A program made the translations under genes and the position numbers. The notes under the pieces are model-generated. The model saw only the letters and a program-made list of their open reading frames with translations, was not told where the DNA came from and searched no databases. 64,000 nt of DNA from Scolanthus callimorphus (lineage: Eukaryota > Cnidaria > Anthozoa > Actiniaria > Edwardsiidae), in assembly GCA_033964015.1 (NCBI GenBank), contig CM066922.1, forward strand, positions 21,810,507 to 21,874,506, written 5' to 3'. Numbering within the stretch: the first letter of the stretch is position 1; every line of letters starts with the position of its first letter. This document shows, piece by piece, positions 1 to 10,894 of this stretch.

Positions 1-1
1 C

Positions 2-580
2 AAAACGGGTAAACCAAGCCCTATTGGCACCCACGCTTTAATATTGGTCAACATCGACGGAGAGCAGTGGCTGGCAGATGTCGGTTTCGGGGATAATTTT
101 GAAATGCCGCTGAAGTTTGTCGAGAATGAAGTCCAGAAAATAGGGTTTGCTGCATACAGAATTCGCATGGATAAAGACTTGTGTTTATACAAACTCGAGC
201 AAAATCATCGTTTCAATGAAGTCTTGGTAATAATGCAAGGCTTAGATGACGAGGGCGGATGGAATATTCAACACGTTTTCAACCTTCAGCCGAGAGAAAT
301 TCAATTTTTCAAAGACAAATGTGTTTTTCATCAAATGAACGCAGCGGCACCATTCAACCACGGTAGACTTTGCAGCATTCTAAAGCCATTTGGGCGCGTG
401 ACATTGTCACGCAACAAGCTTGTGACCACGAAGATGGATAGCGTGACAAATGTGATTAACCGGGAGGAGAATGTGCTGGAGTCTGAAGATTGCGTGACTA
501 GCGCCCTTGAGCGCGAGTTCGGAATTCGTCTCGACGGTGCAGGGGTGAACACTCTTCCACCGGTCACCGCAAATGATTAA
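2..580 (+). CDS. NAT: Arylamine N-acetyltransferase, copy 1 (5' end outside window)
   Basis: NAT enzymes are cytosolic and transfer acetyl from acetyl-CoA to arylamines or hydrazines through a Cys-His-Asp triad. The open frame runs from base 2 to the TAA at 578-580 and gives the C-terminal ~192 residues. The triad His (GTHAL) and Asp (WLADVGFGD) are visible. The Cys motif (RGGFCFE in copies 2 and 3) would lie upstream of the window. In copy 3 the residue before the His is Asp; here it is Thr. The first in-frame ATG is internal, so the start lies to the left. The 3' flank to about 690 (a shared GGGCCAGAGAGGTAACGGT stretch) closely matches that of copy 3, so the duplication included non-coding DNA. 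The family call is firm; activity is not shown. Confidence 0.9.
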   Translation, partial: KTGKPSPIGTHALILVNIDGEQWLADVGFGDNFEMPLKFVENEVQKIGFAAYRIRMDKDLCLYKLEQNHRFNEVLVIMQGLDDEGGWNIQHVFNLQPREIQFFKDKCVFHQMNAAAPFNHGRLCSILKPFGRVTLSRNKLVTTKMDSVTNVINREENVLESEDCVTSALEREFGIRLDGAGVNTLPPVTAND

Positions 581-1384
581 GACTTCTAAAAAAAGTATCG
601 TATTAATAGAGGGTGTCATATAGCAGCAGGTCAAAACATATAATGCCCCAGATAGGGACCCAATTTGGGCCAGAGAGGTAACGGTTCACCAAAACTTCCA
701 GATATCCGAGAAACAACGCTCTCTTGGTCGCCATTATGTAGTTTTCTTGGCCAGAGATTGAAAAAAAAACATACACACAGGTAGCCCGCGCGTATTCGTG
801 AAAATTTGCAGCACGTGATGGCATGCGCTTGAAGTCAGTAGTATAGAGTGATACTTGATGTGACGTCATCCATTGTTATTAATCTACCTACCTAGCAAGC
901 ATTTTACCCGGGGTACTTATGTTTACAGATCAGGAGGTTATGTAATCTGATCACCTCAAGAAAATTCCTTGGTTGGGAAGTGGCGTTTTCTTAAGGGATT
1001 TCTTACTGGAATCATTTGACATGCGTACCCAATGTATAAAAGAGATGAATGGGCATACACTAGGGCTGTTTGGAGTAAAACATTACATTTTGGAAGGAGA
1101 AAATGCATGTTAGATCATATCACTATTTTCTGGCATAAATATAATCCTCTTATTATTAGGGATTAATGCGGTGAGTTATTGATAAAATGGCAGATTTTAA
1201 CATCAAGTTTTGCCTTTAAAAAAGCTGAACAAGGAAAAAAAATCAAATCTATAAAATAGATTATTTTATCAAACACCATGGGAAGTTTCATGACATAAAA
1301 TTAGCCGATTCCACCACCTTAAGGTGGCAGAATCGGCTATTTTGGGGTCACTTTTGAAAAATCATCCAACAAAAAGAACGAGTA
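581..1384. other. Intergenic, NAT 3' flank then unassigned AT-rich DNA
   Basis: The first ~110 bases are homologous to the 3' flank of NAT copy 3. The rest is AT-rich with no convincing exon. The short antisense frames here lack family resemblance and overlap the NAT coding strand. Confidence 0.5.
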
Positions 1385-1385
1385 A

Positions 1386-2067
1386 TAGTCTAGTCGGTAG
1401 AGGGGATTCACAAGCACCCCCCGGAATTAAGTAAAGAGACATAGTTTATTGGAATCCTTAGGATGTCTAAAAAATGGTTTTAGATGTTAACAGCTCGAAA
1501 ATGTGTCCCACGGCCCTATTTTTCGACATTTTTGTTATTTTATTATATTCTTTTGTTATTCAATGAGGCAATTTTATAGACTGTAGCGCTGTCCAGAAAA
1601 GAATTACAAGGTCTTACCACTTATACTGTTATAGTGTCTTAATAGACTGAACATGTACAATTTACATGCCCGTTTTATACATGTTACGTTCCTTACTGAT
1701 AGATATTTCTAAGACCCTGTCAGCCTTATTAGGAAATACCAAAACGATATGCGTATGTGACGGGAAAAGACTGAGGCAGCGATTTAACTTGTCTACATGT
1801 GATCAGAGTATTCCTAAAACTGTAAAAGTATAGATTTAAAATCTAGAGAGCTTTTCTGAACAGTGCTTCAGTCTATAACATTGCGCCTCTCATTAAATAA
1901 CAAAAGAATATTAAACATTAAAAATCTGGAAAAATAGGGCCGTTGGGACTCTTTTTTGAGCTGTTAACATCGAAAACCAGTTTCTAGACATTCTAAGGAT
2001 TCCAAAAAAGTATGTCTCGTTACTAGTTCCGGGGGGTGCTCGTGGACCCCTCTACCGACTAGACTAT
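1386..2067. mobile_element. Long-TIR MITE, family A, copy 1 (empty site)
   Basis: The left end TAGTCTAGTCGGTAGAGG is repeated inverted at the right end. The arms continue inward for roughly 150 bp through ...AATCCTTAGGATGTCTA... and ...CACGGCCCTATTTT..., with mismatches. There is no ORF, so this is a nonautonomous DNA element. A second copy lies at 7819-9028. The stretch near 1893 (CTCATTAAATAACAAA) is the uninterrupted version of a site that carries an insertion in copy 2. Confidence 0.8.
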
Positions 2068-2248
2068 AATATGTTTTTCAATAATTGTCACCTAAAAACT
2101 AGAGTTTATCAATGACTAGTTTGAGATGTTCAATGTAATCTGATACTTCATCCTAATCCAATTAGAGGCTGTCCTCCCTGGCAGATAAAATACAGAAAAT
2201 CCCAATTTTTTCGCGTTTTAGTTACTGTGTGGATGGGAAGTAAGAGCA

Positions 2249-4600
2249 ATTTAAAGAGCCTGTGTCAGCCGCCATTTTGACAGCATAGCAACATACCAAG
2301 TCAGAGAAAGCATCCACTTCCATCGGATGATTTAGAGAATACAGAGCAATGTCTTCCATTGAATTTGGTAAATCAAATCTGAAACTTGGTTTTAGATGTT
2401 CATTAAATATATTTCTACACGTTAATCGTCTTCTAATATCGAACGAAGACAATGACTGGAAGCAGCGAGGTGGTACTCACTCACCAATTTTTGCCGTTAA
2501 AATCAATTTTTAAAGCATCGGTTTGCAGTAAGCTCATTCTCTAAGCACAAGTCTATGCACCTAATACTCATCTTTCCCTGGAAAAATAATTTTTGTGAAA
2601 AAGAGCTTTTTAGGATCGAAAAATCATTATAAATATCTCTGTTTTTATGCAAATTTGCATGTCCCAGCGTCACACGTTCAGCGCCTGGTGTAAAAATATT
2701 TTTACTTATTTCTCCATGGATAAAACATACAACGCAAAATTTGCCATAAATCGAAGTTCCAATCCTAAATGAAATAACTTATATGGTATTTTCTTCAATA
2801 TATGCATCTTCTTCGATATTATTAGTGAAAACGTCTTTGCCATTTTCGTGTCCCAAAATTTGATAATTTTAGCGTATTTCAGGTTTTTTAGATTTATTGT
2901 CAAAATAAGCAACGCCGCAATGAAACAAACTGAGCCAACTGTGGTCTATAGATTTTTATGTCGAAATGTGGCATTCTGACTGAGATCGGAAATAAGTTCT
3001 TGGAAATATAAAATTTCGAAGTTTACTGAAAGCATTGTCCCCCACCAAAATTTAAAGCATAATAATACGACCGGGGTTTGCATTTCCTCTAATATATAGA
3101 TAACCATAAGCCTTATTGCACTAAGAAACTACAGATGTGTGGTCTAGTAAAATTGCAGTCATTTGGTCTATTGCCCGGACTTATAGCCTATTTTGAGAGA
3201 GTTTAGCAATGGCGTTAAGTTTACTGAAAGTTTTGTCCCCCACTTCATAAAATTTACATATCTAAACAAACGACAGCAAATGTGATTGCTACCGAAGTTT
3301 GTTTCTAATTTCTTCGTTTACATTTTAAAAAAATCAAGGTTTTTTGCTCAAACTATTTAAACCTATACATCTGAGATTCCATTCGCACCGACGAGGTAGA
3401 TTTCGGCTATAACACACGAGATTTAAAACTCACTATGTTATTTTTGTAATTTATGCAATTCGGAAGAAATTCATTACAGTTTAGAAAAAGTTCTTCATTT
3501 TTTCTGTTTTTCAGATAATTTTAGCGCGCGATTAGTTTCACATTTATCGCAAATCAACGGGAATTTATTCAAGACATTAGGTATCTTAGTAGATTTGAAG
3601 CGTTGTCTGTATTTTGCAAAAAAATAGGTATTTTGAACCACTGCCATTGCGTGTTATTAATAAAAAAAAACTAAGAAAATTTGCACTCTAAGGTGGCTTA
3701 TAGCAGTTTTTAGTTGACTCTTCAGTCTGGTATGGCCTGTATCTCACGTACTATACATACACAGAAAGGCAAGCCACTTTACAAGAAACATGCAATTGAT
3801 CGTTATATGTGTTTACATGTTTTGTTTAAATTGACGCTTCCATGGCAACGAAATGGCGGCCCTCCATTTTTTTAAACGAAGAAGAATCCACCCAGACATG
3901 CAAGATAACTTTTCGCAATACCAACGCCAATGAGGTCAGACTATAAGTTTGAAGAAATAGGCCAAGAGCGTTTCGAAGACCATTTTTTGTCAAGAAAATC
4001 AAGCGTAGTCAATCAAACTCGTGAGCCAATCAGATCCTTTCCTAGTTTCGCCTAGTGCGACATGTCTGTTGCGACATGTCTCGAAAAAAGCCAAAGGAGT
4101 GCACTGAACAAGGATCCGATTGGCTCACACGATTGTGATTGACTACGCAGCCAACTTAACTCCAAAGGCTCACTAGATTTGAACCTACAGGGTCAGGTGT
4201 TATCAGAAACACTTGCAAATGGCATTTCTAAAAGAAAGGTTTTTATTATAAACATTGTGACTGGTGATTTTTCCAACTGTTATGTACCGTTCGAATTTTT
4301 GATATTGGGAGAGTGCAAGTGGGTTTTTTTGCAAAAGAAAGGAATCTTGCGTTTGACTAGTTACCAGACCCCACCCGGTAAGGAGATAAAATTGCTCATA
4401 TTATCAGAAATATTGATCAAAATCAGTTGAAAAATAGATAATTCGACGTGTTTCTCTATAAACCATAATGCAAAGTAGCCAAATGCAAAACGTTATAAGT
4501 AAAGAAAAATACGTCGGAAAACTCGCATGTGACGGTAGTGAGTACCACCTCGCTGCTTCCAGTCAATAACAAAGGAGTAACTGACACGGGCTCTTTAAAT
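2249..4600. mobile_element. Inverted-repeat pair bounding ~2.1 kb without ORFs
   Basis: A perfect 28-bp inverted repeat lies at 2453-2480 and 4538-4565 (GTGAGTACCACCTCGCTGCT...). A second, near-perfect pair lies outside it: ATTTAAAGAGCCTGTGTCA at 2249-2267 and its reverse complement at 4582-4600. The interior is AT-rich with no transposase. It contains a repeated phrase (AAGTTTACTGAAAG..TTGTCCCCCAC near 3018 and 3220). This may be a nonautonomous transposon or an inverted duplication. Confidence 0.55.
4004..4147. repeat. Imperfect hairpin (small MITE)
   Basis: CGTAGTCAATCAAACTCGTG..GCCAATC..GATCC at 4004-4037 is mirrored by GGATCCGATTGGCTCAC..GATTGACTACG ending at 4147. The loop contains GCGACATGTCT twice. 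It is nested inside the larger inverted-repeat pair. Confidence 0.6.
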
Positions 4601-6105
4601 GTACCTATGACTGCTCTGATATAGTCTAGGAGCAGATCTTGAAAAGAGGCCTAGAATGTGGTTTTCGTAGCACCCTTCGCGCAGACCCGGGAAAGTAGCA
4701 TAGGATGATAGATATATGTATAAAGTTTAATTCAGACTGGGTGTTACAAATGAGCCGATGGGACAACATTCCGATTTCGTGCACTTTTGTTGCAAGATGC
4801 TCACATGTTCTTTGTTAAATTCCAAACTAATTCAAAGCCTGTAAAATTCAAAATCTTACCAAGAAACACATCAAACTCGGCATGCTTGTAGAAGTAAATG
4901 CGTTTCAAATGGTTAGATATAAAACTGTGCCGTAAATTCCGTGCGTACTGAAAAAGTGAAGGTTTAAAAGATATCTGTGACTGCGGCCATTTGGAACTTT
5001 TGTAATTCATTAGGTTCCTTTGTTATTTATGACTTCCTGACGACTGAAATGTCATGGACTGTACAGCTTTCCCGGCCTAATGCATATAGTTTTCATGGTC
5101 TGGTATCTCTTCGCCGACGTTGTCTGAATCATTTCATTAGGTAATTTCGAAAAAAGAAAATATTTTTGGTATTTTCTAATAAACATATAATGTTTTGTTT
5201 ATTTTATTTTCTTTTGTAGAGATCGCAGAGATCACAGAAAACATACGAAATCAGTAAAATCTCCACATAAGTGTTCAATGCATTGGAGGGATATATTTTG
5301 CCAACGCACACATTTAGGCACGCTGTACTTAGCGCTACAGCCTATATCTATGTCTTCAGGAGAGGACGCACAACTCATTTGAATAACAAAGAACTAATAT
5401 GGCTGCTAACTTCTAATTTCTGTTTCTGACGTTAGAGTGGGAATTAAGGGCAGATTTAGTGCTAGGAATTTAAAGTGTGTGATTTCGTAAAATGATGGGA
5501 AGTTTTGGATACATTTGATCCTTGAATGAGGGAATTACAGACGTACAAATTCGCAATTTTTTGCAAAGGACATGTGAGCAGCAGGGGAACAAAATGTCGA
5601 ATATCGGGATGTTGTCCCACAAGCCAATCTGTGCGATACGGATCAGATTGAACCTTAGGTATGTACCTATCTTTCTATGTTATTGCCCTGTGTCTGCGCG
5701 TTGGGTGCTACGACGCGATTTTTTTCCGGTCGCTGCTCCTAGACTAATAACTCTCTTCCAAAGTCTACCTTGGAAACGTCGCTGGAATTCGTTTTATTTC
5801 CTATCAAGCTTGGCGCAAATGATGAGCGTAGACCGTTCAATAGAATCATTCGTGAAAACGCGCGCTGTTTTCACAGCAAGAACCCTCACGCCGTTCTTGT
5901 AGAACCAGCCAAACCGGTCCAGTACGTCAACGGTCATCCTATACGTGAAGGTTGGCATTGCATGCAGAGATCACCACTTCAAAACACAGAGAGCAAGACA
6001 GAAGTGGCCACTGCTAGTAGGAAATCAAGAGGTTGCCTTTGGAAGGCCATTCCACTCGAATCTTATATCAAAGATCATTGCTCTAAAGTAAGGTAAAACT
6101 CTAAC
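4601..6105. other. Upstream region of NAT copy 2
   Basis: No certain gene. Two overlapping open frames (5522-5902 and 5770-6096) end just before the NAT start but match no family I know. The last ~70 bases (AAGGCCATTCCACTCGAATC..ATTGCTCTAAAG) resemble the DNA just upstream of NAT copy 3, so this part is probably duplicated 5' UTR or promoter DNA. Confidence 0.4.
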
Positions 6106-7002
6106 ATGTCGTCTGGTATTCTAGCTCCGAGTAAGGAAGACTTCATCGAGGGCTATCTGTACCGTATAAACTACCATGGCAGTCGGGAACCGACTCTAGC
6201 GGTTTTACAAGAGTTGCGCCGGCAACACCTTTTGCATATTCCCTTTGGAAACATGAGCAACGTATATAGAGAAAAGATCTATCTCGAGCGAGCGTGGCTG
6301 TTCGATAAGATTGTCAGGCGGCATCGTGGAGGGTTCTGCTTCGAGGTGAATATACTGTTCGCCCTGCTGCTGAAGGATTTGGATTTCAACGTGATTATCA
6401 TAGGCGCTATTATTATAAACGACAAGGTAACGCGGAAACCAGGCCGTTTTGGCGACCATGCTGTGATGTTGGTCAACATCGAAGGAGAGCAATGGCTGAC
6501 AGACGTCAGTTTCGGGGATAATATTGAAATGCCGCTGAAGTTTGTGGAGAATGAAGTCCAGAAAATAGGCTTTGCGACATACAGAATTCTCATGGATGAA
6601 GACTTGGGTTTATACAAACTCGAGCAAAAGCAGCGATCTAACGAAATCTCGGTAGTAATGCGAAGTTTAGATGACGAGGACGACTGGAATGTTCAATACG
6701 TTTTCAACCTTCAACAGAAAGAAATTCAATTTTTCAATGATAAATGTGTTTTGCATCAAATGAACGCAGCGGCACCATTCAACCACGGTAGACTTTGCAG
6801 CATTCTAAAGCCATTCGGGCGCGTGACATTGTCACGCAACAAGCTTGTGACAACGAGGATGGACAGCGTGACGGGTAATGTGATTAACCGGGAGGAGAAT
6901 GTGCTGGAGTCTGAAGATTGCGTGACTAGCGCCCTTGAGCGCGAGTTTGGAATTCGTCTCGACGGTGTAGGGGTGAATACTCTTCCGCCAATCACCAAAT
7001 GA
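6106..7002 (+). CDS. NAT: Arylamine N-acetyltransferase, copy 2
   Basis: Single-exon gene of 298 aa starting at MSSGILAPSKEDF and ending ..LPPITK. The triad is C78 (RGGFCFE), H118 (FGDHAVM) and D133 (WLTDVSFGD). The length fits animal NATs (~290 aa). Two usually conserved motifs differ from copy 3: the N-terminal IPFEN reads IPFGN (residues 46-50), and VGFGD after the triad Asp reads VSFGD. The C terminus is slightly shorter than in copies 1 and 3 (ITK instead of VTAND). The start is chosen because copy 3 begins identically. It may be active with altered specificity or under relaxed constraint; the sequence cannot say which. Confidence 0.93.
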   Translation: MSSGILAPSKEDFIEGYLYRINYHGSREPTLAVLQELRRQHLLHIPFGNMSNVYREKIYLERAWLFDKIVRRHRGGFCFEVNILFALLLKDLDFNVIIIGAIIINDKVTRKPGRFGDHAVMLVNIEGEQWLTDVSFGDNIEMPLKFVENEVQKIGFATYRILMDEDLGLYKLEQKQRSNEISVVMRSLDDEDDWNVQYVFNLQQKEIQFFNDKCVLHQMNAAAPFNHGRLCSILKPFGRVTLSRNKLVTTRMDSVTGNVINREENVLESEDCVTSALEREFGIRLDGVGVNTLPPITK

Positions 7003-7648
7003 TAGACATTTGTCATGCCGCCGACAACGAACTTGGACGGTTTGCTGACCGTTTCTCAAGCCCACTGTAAGCGCACTCATATCTACGGTGTTTTTCCGCT
7101 GATGTTATTTGCGCAGAAAGGTGTATCTCTCAGCGGCTCCGTCTTAAATCTCTCGCGCATGCGTCAGTGGCTGTCACCAGAGCCTCCCCCGCGAGGAGAC
7201 GAGGAGAAGTCTCTTTCCTCAGTTTTATCCTTTTGCCCATGGCTCGGCCATGAACCCAGTCTCCTGGTTGCGCTAACAACGTCACAGGAAATTCGCACCC
7301 TCGCAGTGACTGACCCCTTTGATAAGCTTTCAGCATAACCACGAGTTAAAATATTCACCATAAATTGCAGATGTTCGACAAACATCGCCATTTTGTGTTT
7401 TCTCTGTCAGAGGTTGAAGGTCTGAAGTCAGACACTCCTTTGTTATTTTTTTATTCGAATAAGACACGAATTATTGTAGTAATCTGTAAATAATCATCTA
7501 CAAACGAAGTTTGAAACTTCATTAGAAAATCCAATCAAAAATATTGTACTACATTCCCTTAAATCCGACGTAGTCAATGGAGCGATTGGTTTCCCGCTGT
7601 GAATATGCAAGTTATGTTAATCAAGTGAGTCAAGCTGCTACTGTCAAC
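7003..7648. other. Intergenic, NAT 2 downstream
   Basis: Open frames are present on both strands (7015-7338 plus, 7130-7391 minus) but have no recognisable domain. They are probably chance openings in a GC-richer stretch. Confidence 0.4.
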
Positions 7649-7795
7649 ATTCTTGGATTGCAATCATTCCTTTGGGAATAAAATAGCAAAAGCGCGGCGG
7701 CCACGTTGGTGCCCTGAACAATGGGAGCAAATGAACTTTCTTTTGTTCTGTACCACCAGCATGGCCGCCAGTGACGTCACACGCAATCCAAGAAT
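7649..7795. mobile_element. Short TIR element
   Basis: ATTCTTGGATTGC at 7649-7661 is mirrored at 7783-7795. Inside, GCGGCGGCCACGTTGGTG pairs imperfectly with CACCAGCATGGCCGCC. The right arm includes a TGACGTCA site. MITE-like, with no coding capacity. Confidence 0.6.
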
Positions 7796-7818
7796 TGCGC
7801 TTGACTGGTTTCTCTTAT

Positions 7819-9028
7819 TAGTCTAGTCGGTAGAGGGGGTTCACGTGCATCCCCCGGAACTATCAACGAGACATACTTTTTTGGAATCCTTAGAATGTCT
7901 AGAAAATGGTTTTAGATGTAAACAGCTCGAAAAAGTGTCCCACGGCCCTATTTTGGCAGGTTTTGCTTTTTAATTATATTCTTTTGTTATTTAATGAGAT
8001 TCAATGAGGCAATTTTATCGACTGTAGCACCATTCAGAAAAGCTCTTTAGATTCCAAATCTAGGCTTTTGTGATCTCAGGAATACTTTGTTCACATGAAG
8101 GCAAGTTAAATCGATGCCTAAGCCTTTTCCGTCAAATACGCTTATCGTTTTGGTATTTCCTAATAGGAATACAAAGGCTGACAGGATCTTAGAAAATATC
8201 TATCAGTAAGGAGCGTAACATGTATAAAACGGGCACGTAAATTATACATTTGTGTTCAGTCTATTAATGACACTATAATAGCACAAGTGGTAAGACTGGA
8301 ATGCGTTTCTAAACAGCGCTACAGTCTATAAAATTGCCTCATTGAATCTCATTAAAGTGCCACTAAAGGCAGAAGTCAACTAAATTTCATCAAAAAGATT
8401 CATTATCCAAGAGAACAGTAGCGAAACAAAATGTGCTTTACGCGCGCCGTTAATATTTTATTGATTTTTGAATACTTTCGATTGGCGTTTTTTTTTTCGT
8501 TCAACTATGCGCGATGCATCTTGGGGGAGAAGTTCTTCAGAACAATGGTTCCTATGACGGATGAAGAAGACATAGAAAATACAACAAAGAAGGTCTTTGT
8601 TCTTCTTTCATTGTCTTCTTCGTGGTCTTTGTTCTACTTTCTATGTCTTCTTCATGCGTCACAGGAACCATTGTTCACCTCACATGAGGCAGAACGCATA
8701 GTTGAACGAAAAAAATCGCCAATCGGAAATATTCAAAAATCAATAAAACATTAACGGCGCGCGGTAAACACATTTTTCTTTCGTTACTGTTCCTTTGGAT
8801 AATGGATCTTTTTGATGAAAAGTAGTTGACTTCTGCCTTTAGTGGAACTTTAAATAACAAACGAATACAATTAAAACACAAATATCTGGTAAAATAGGGC
8901 CGTGGGACAATGTTAACATAGCTGTTAATATCTACAACCATTTTCTAGACATCCGAAGGATTCCAAACAAGTATGTCTCGTTACTAGTTCCGGGGGATGC
9001 ACGTGAACCCCTCTACCGACTAGACTAT
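7819..9028. mobile_element. Long-TIR MITE, family A, copy 2, interrupted by a second element
   Basis: The ends TAGTCTAGTCGGTAGAGG and its reverse complement match copy 1 at 1386-2067, as do the inner arms (AATCCTTAGAATGTCTAGAAAA; CCCACGGCCCTATTTT). It is longer than copy 1 because another element inserted near its middle (8356-8849). Confidence 0.8.
8356..8849. mobile_element. TTAA-target MITE nested in family A copy 2
   Basis: Ends are AGTGCCACTAAAGG and CCTTTAGTGGAACT (inverted, one mismatch), flanked by TTAA at 8352-8355 and 8850-8853. Family A copy 1 shows the empty site with a single TTAA (CTCATTAAATAAC near 1893), so the duplication is directly visible. TTAA duplications are typical of piggyBac- and Kolobok-type elements. 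The arms are long: CGCGCCGTTAATATTTTATTG near 8440 is mirrored near 8740. The ORF at 8431-8754 runs across the hairpin and is not a gene. Confidence 0.85.
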
Positions 9029-9159
9029 ATCGCTAGATAAAAACTTCTCCATTTTTGTCGAACTCTTATTGTTAAAATAATGAAAATAATTACTAAGAAA
9101 AACAACAACGAATAAAAATCAAAGCACCGAGTGCCTCGGTGAAATCGTGGATACGGTTT

Positions 9160-9450
9160 TTCCACGTTTGGTCGACTGGTGATGACGTCATTAATGACGC
9201 TATACCACGTGACCTTGGTGTTGCGTCTACCATGCTCGAGGCTAACTTTACCCAAGTTTGGCCACCTAGCGATGCTCCGTTCTCGGATGTCAATGATTCT
9301 TCTAGCTTTAATGACGTCATCAATGACGTAATGTCATGTGACTTTGTTGCTGGACGCCCTTTGTCACGGAGACAACTTGAGCCAAGTTTGGTCAACTAGC
9401 GATGTTTAGTTCTCGAGATATTAATTTGTTTAGTTTAGATGACGTCATGA
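9160..9450. repeat. ~128-bp tandem repeat with three CRE palindromes
   Basis: Perfect TGACGTCA sites lie at 9183-9190, 9312-9319 and 9440-9447 (spacing 129 and 128). Other shared phrases at the same period are AAGTTTGG.CA.CTAGCGATG and GTTCTCG. About 2.3 degraded units are present. The array ends ~340 bp before NAT copy 3. TGACGTCA is the CREB/ATF consensus; a regulatory role is inferred only. Confidence 0.7.
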
Positions 9451-9469
9451 GCTAACACTTGAGTTACGA

Positions 9470-9497
9470 TATGAGTGAGCGAGCGAGCGAGCGAGTG
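9470..9497. repeat. GAGC microsatellite
   Basis: A short run of GAGTGAGCGAGCGAGCGAGC upstream of NAT copy 3. Confidence 0.8.
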
Positions 9498-9787
9498 ACA
9501 TCTGGCCCACAACAATAACTCGTGAGTACGCTAACGGGTAGATTAACGATTTAAAAATGACGAAACTGTATCAGCCGCCCTTGTACTGATACCATACGGT
9601 GTTGCGTGACAAATGATACAGTAGCAAAGTAATAATTCTCATGACCGGCGGCATTTGCATTTGGATCAAAACATCGTTGGAAAGAGACTCGCTCTAGCGG
9701 TTGGAACAAGCTGCCCTTAGAAAGCCATCTTTCTGGATTCCTTTATCAAATATTATTGCTCTAAAGAACGCCATTTAAAGCTCTAAT

Positions 9788-10687
9788 ATGTCGTCTGGTA
9801 TTCTAGTTCCGAGTAAGGAAGACTTCATCGAGGGATATTTAGACCGTATAAACTACCATGGCAGTCGTGAACCGACTCTAGCAGTTTTACAAGAGTTGCA
9901 CAAGCAAAACCTTTTGCATATTCCCTTTGAAAACATGAGTAACGTATATAGAGAGAAGATCTATCTCGAGAGGGCTTGGCTGTTCGATAAGATTGTCAGG
10001 CGACATCGTGGAGGGTTCTGCTTCGAGGTGAATATACTGTTTGCCCTGCTGCTGAAGGACTTGGGTTTCAACGTGACCTTCATTGGGGCTGGTGTTGTCC
10101 TCAAGAAAACGGGCAAAACAAGCTTTATTGGCGATCACGCTTTAATGTTGGTCGACATCGAAGGACGGCAATGGCTGGCAGATGTCGGTTTCGGGGATAA
10201 TTTTGAAATGCCGCTGAAGTTTGTCGAAAATGAAGTCCAAAAAATAGGCTTAGCAACATACAGAATTCGCATGGATGAAGACTTGGGTTTATACAAACTC
10301 GAGCAAAAGCAGCGATCTAACGAAGGGTCAGTAATAATGCAAAGCTTAGATGACGACGACGAGTGGAATATTCAATACGTTTTCAACCTTCAGTCGAGAG
10401 AAATTCATTTTTTCGATGATAAATGTGTTTTTCATCAAATGAACGCAGCGGCAACATTCAACCACGGAAGACTTTGCAGCATTCTAAAGCCATTTGGGCG
10501 CGTGACTTTGTCACGCAACAAGCTTGTGACCACGAGGATGGATAGCGTGACGGGTAATGTCATTAACCGGGAGGAGAATGTGCTGGAGTCTGAAGATGAC
10601 GTGACTACCGCCCTTGAGCGCGAGTTTGGAATTCGTCTCGACGGTGTAGGGGTGAATACTCTTCCACCAGTCACCGCAAATGATTAA
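9788..10687 (+). CDS. NAT: Arylamine N-acetyltransferase, copy 3
   Basis: Single-exon gene of 299 aa. Triad: C78 (RGGFCFE), H117 (IGDHALM), D132 (WLADVGFGD). The N-terminal IPFEN motif is intact (46-50), unlike copy 2. It keeps all the family motifs I can check and is the best candidate for a standard acetyltransferase in the array. The start ATGTCGTCTGG is shared with copy 2, and upstream DNA is partly homologous. Copies 1 and 3 share the C terminus (..LPPVTAND) and 3' flank, so they look closer to each other than to copy 2 at that end. No intron is seen in the coding region, as in vertebrate NAT genes. Confidence 0.94.
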   Translation: MSSGILVPSKEDFIEGYLDRINYHGSREPTLAVLQELHKQNLLHIPFENMSNVYREKIYLERAWLFDKIVRRHRGGFCFEVNILFALLLKDLGFNVTFIGAGVVLKKTGKTSFIGDHALMLVDIEGRQWLADVGFGDNFEMPLKFVENEVQKIGLATYRIRMDEDLGLYKLEQKQRSNEGSVIMQSLDDDDEWNIQYVFNLQSREIHFFDDKCVFHQMNAAATFNHGRLCSILKPFGRVTLSRNKLVTTRMDSVTGNVINREENVLESEDDVTTALEREFGIRLDGVGVNTLPPVTAND

Positions 10688-10880
10688 GACTTCTCAAACA
10701 AAGTATCCTATTAACATATTAACACAGAAGGTGTCATAGGAGCAGGTCAAAACACATGCCTCGGACAGGCACCCATTTTGGGCCAGAGAGGTAACGGTCA
10801 TCGCTTGGTACCAGCCCACTCCCTCTGATTTTGAACACCATTTTTAATTTAAACGGGAAATTGGTAGCATTAAGAGTGAC
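10688..10880. other. NAT copy 3 3' flank
   Basis: Matches the flank after copy 1 (GGTGTCATA.GAGCAGGTCAAAACA, GGGCCAGAGAGGTAACGGT), with small indels. Confidence 0.6.
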
Positions 10881-10894
10881 AATATGGTGTCCAA

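Noticed and set aside
5522..6096. Protein-coding gene upstream of NAT copy 2
   Set aside because: Two overlapping frames, no recognised domain, and the 3' part matches NAT upstream DNA. More likely UTR or spacer.
8431..8754. Small gene inside the family A MITE
   Set aside because: The frame runs through both arms of the nested TTAA element's inverted repeat; no domain.
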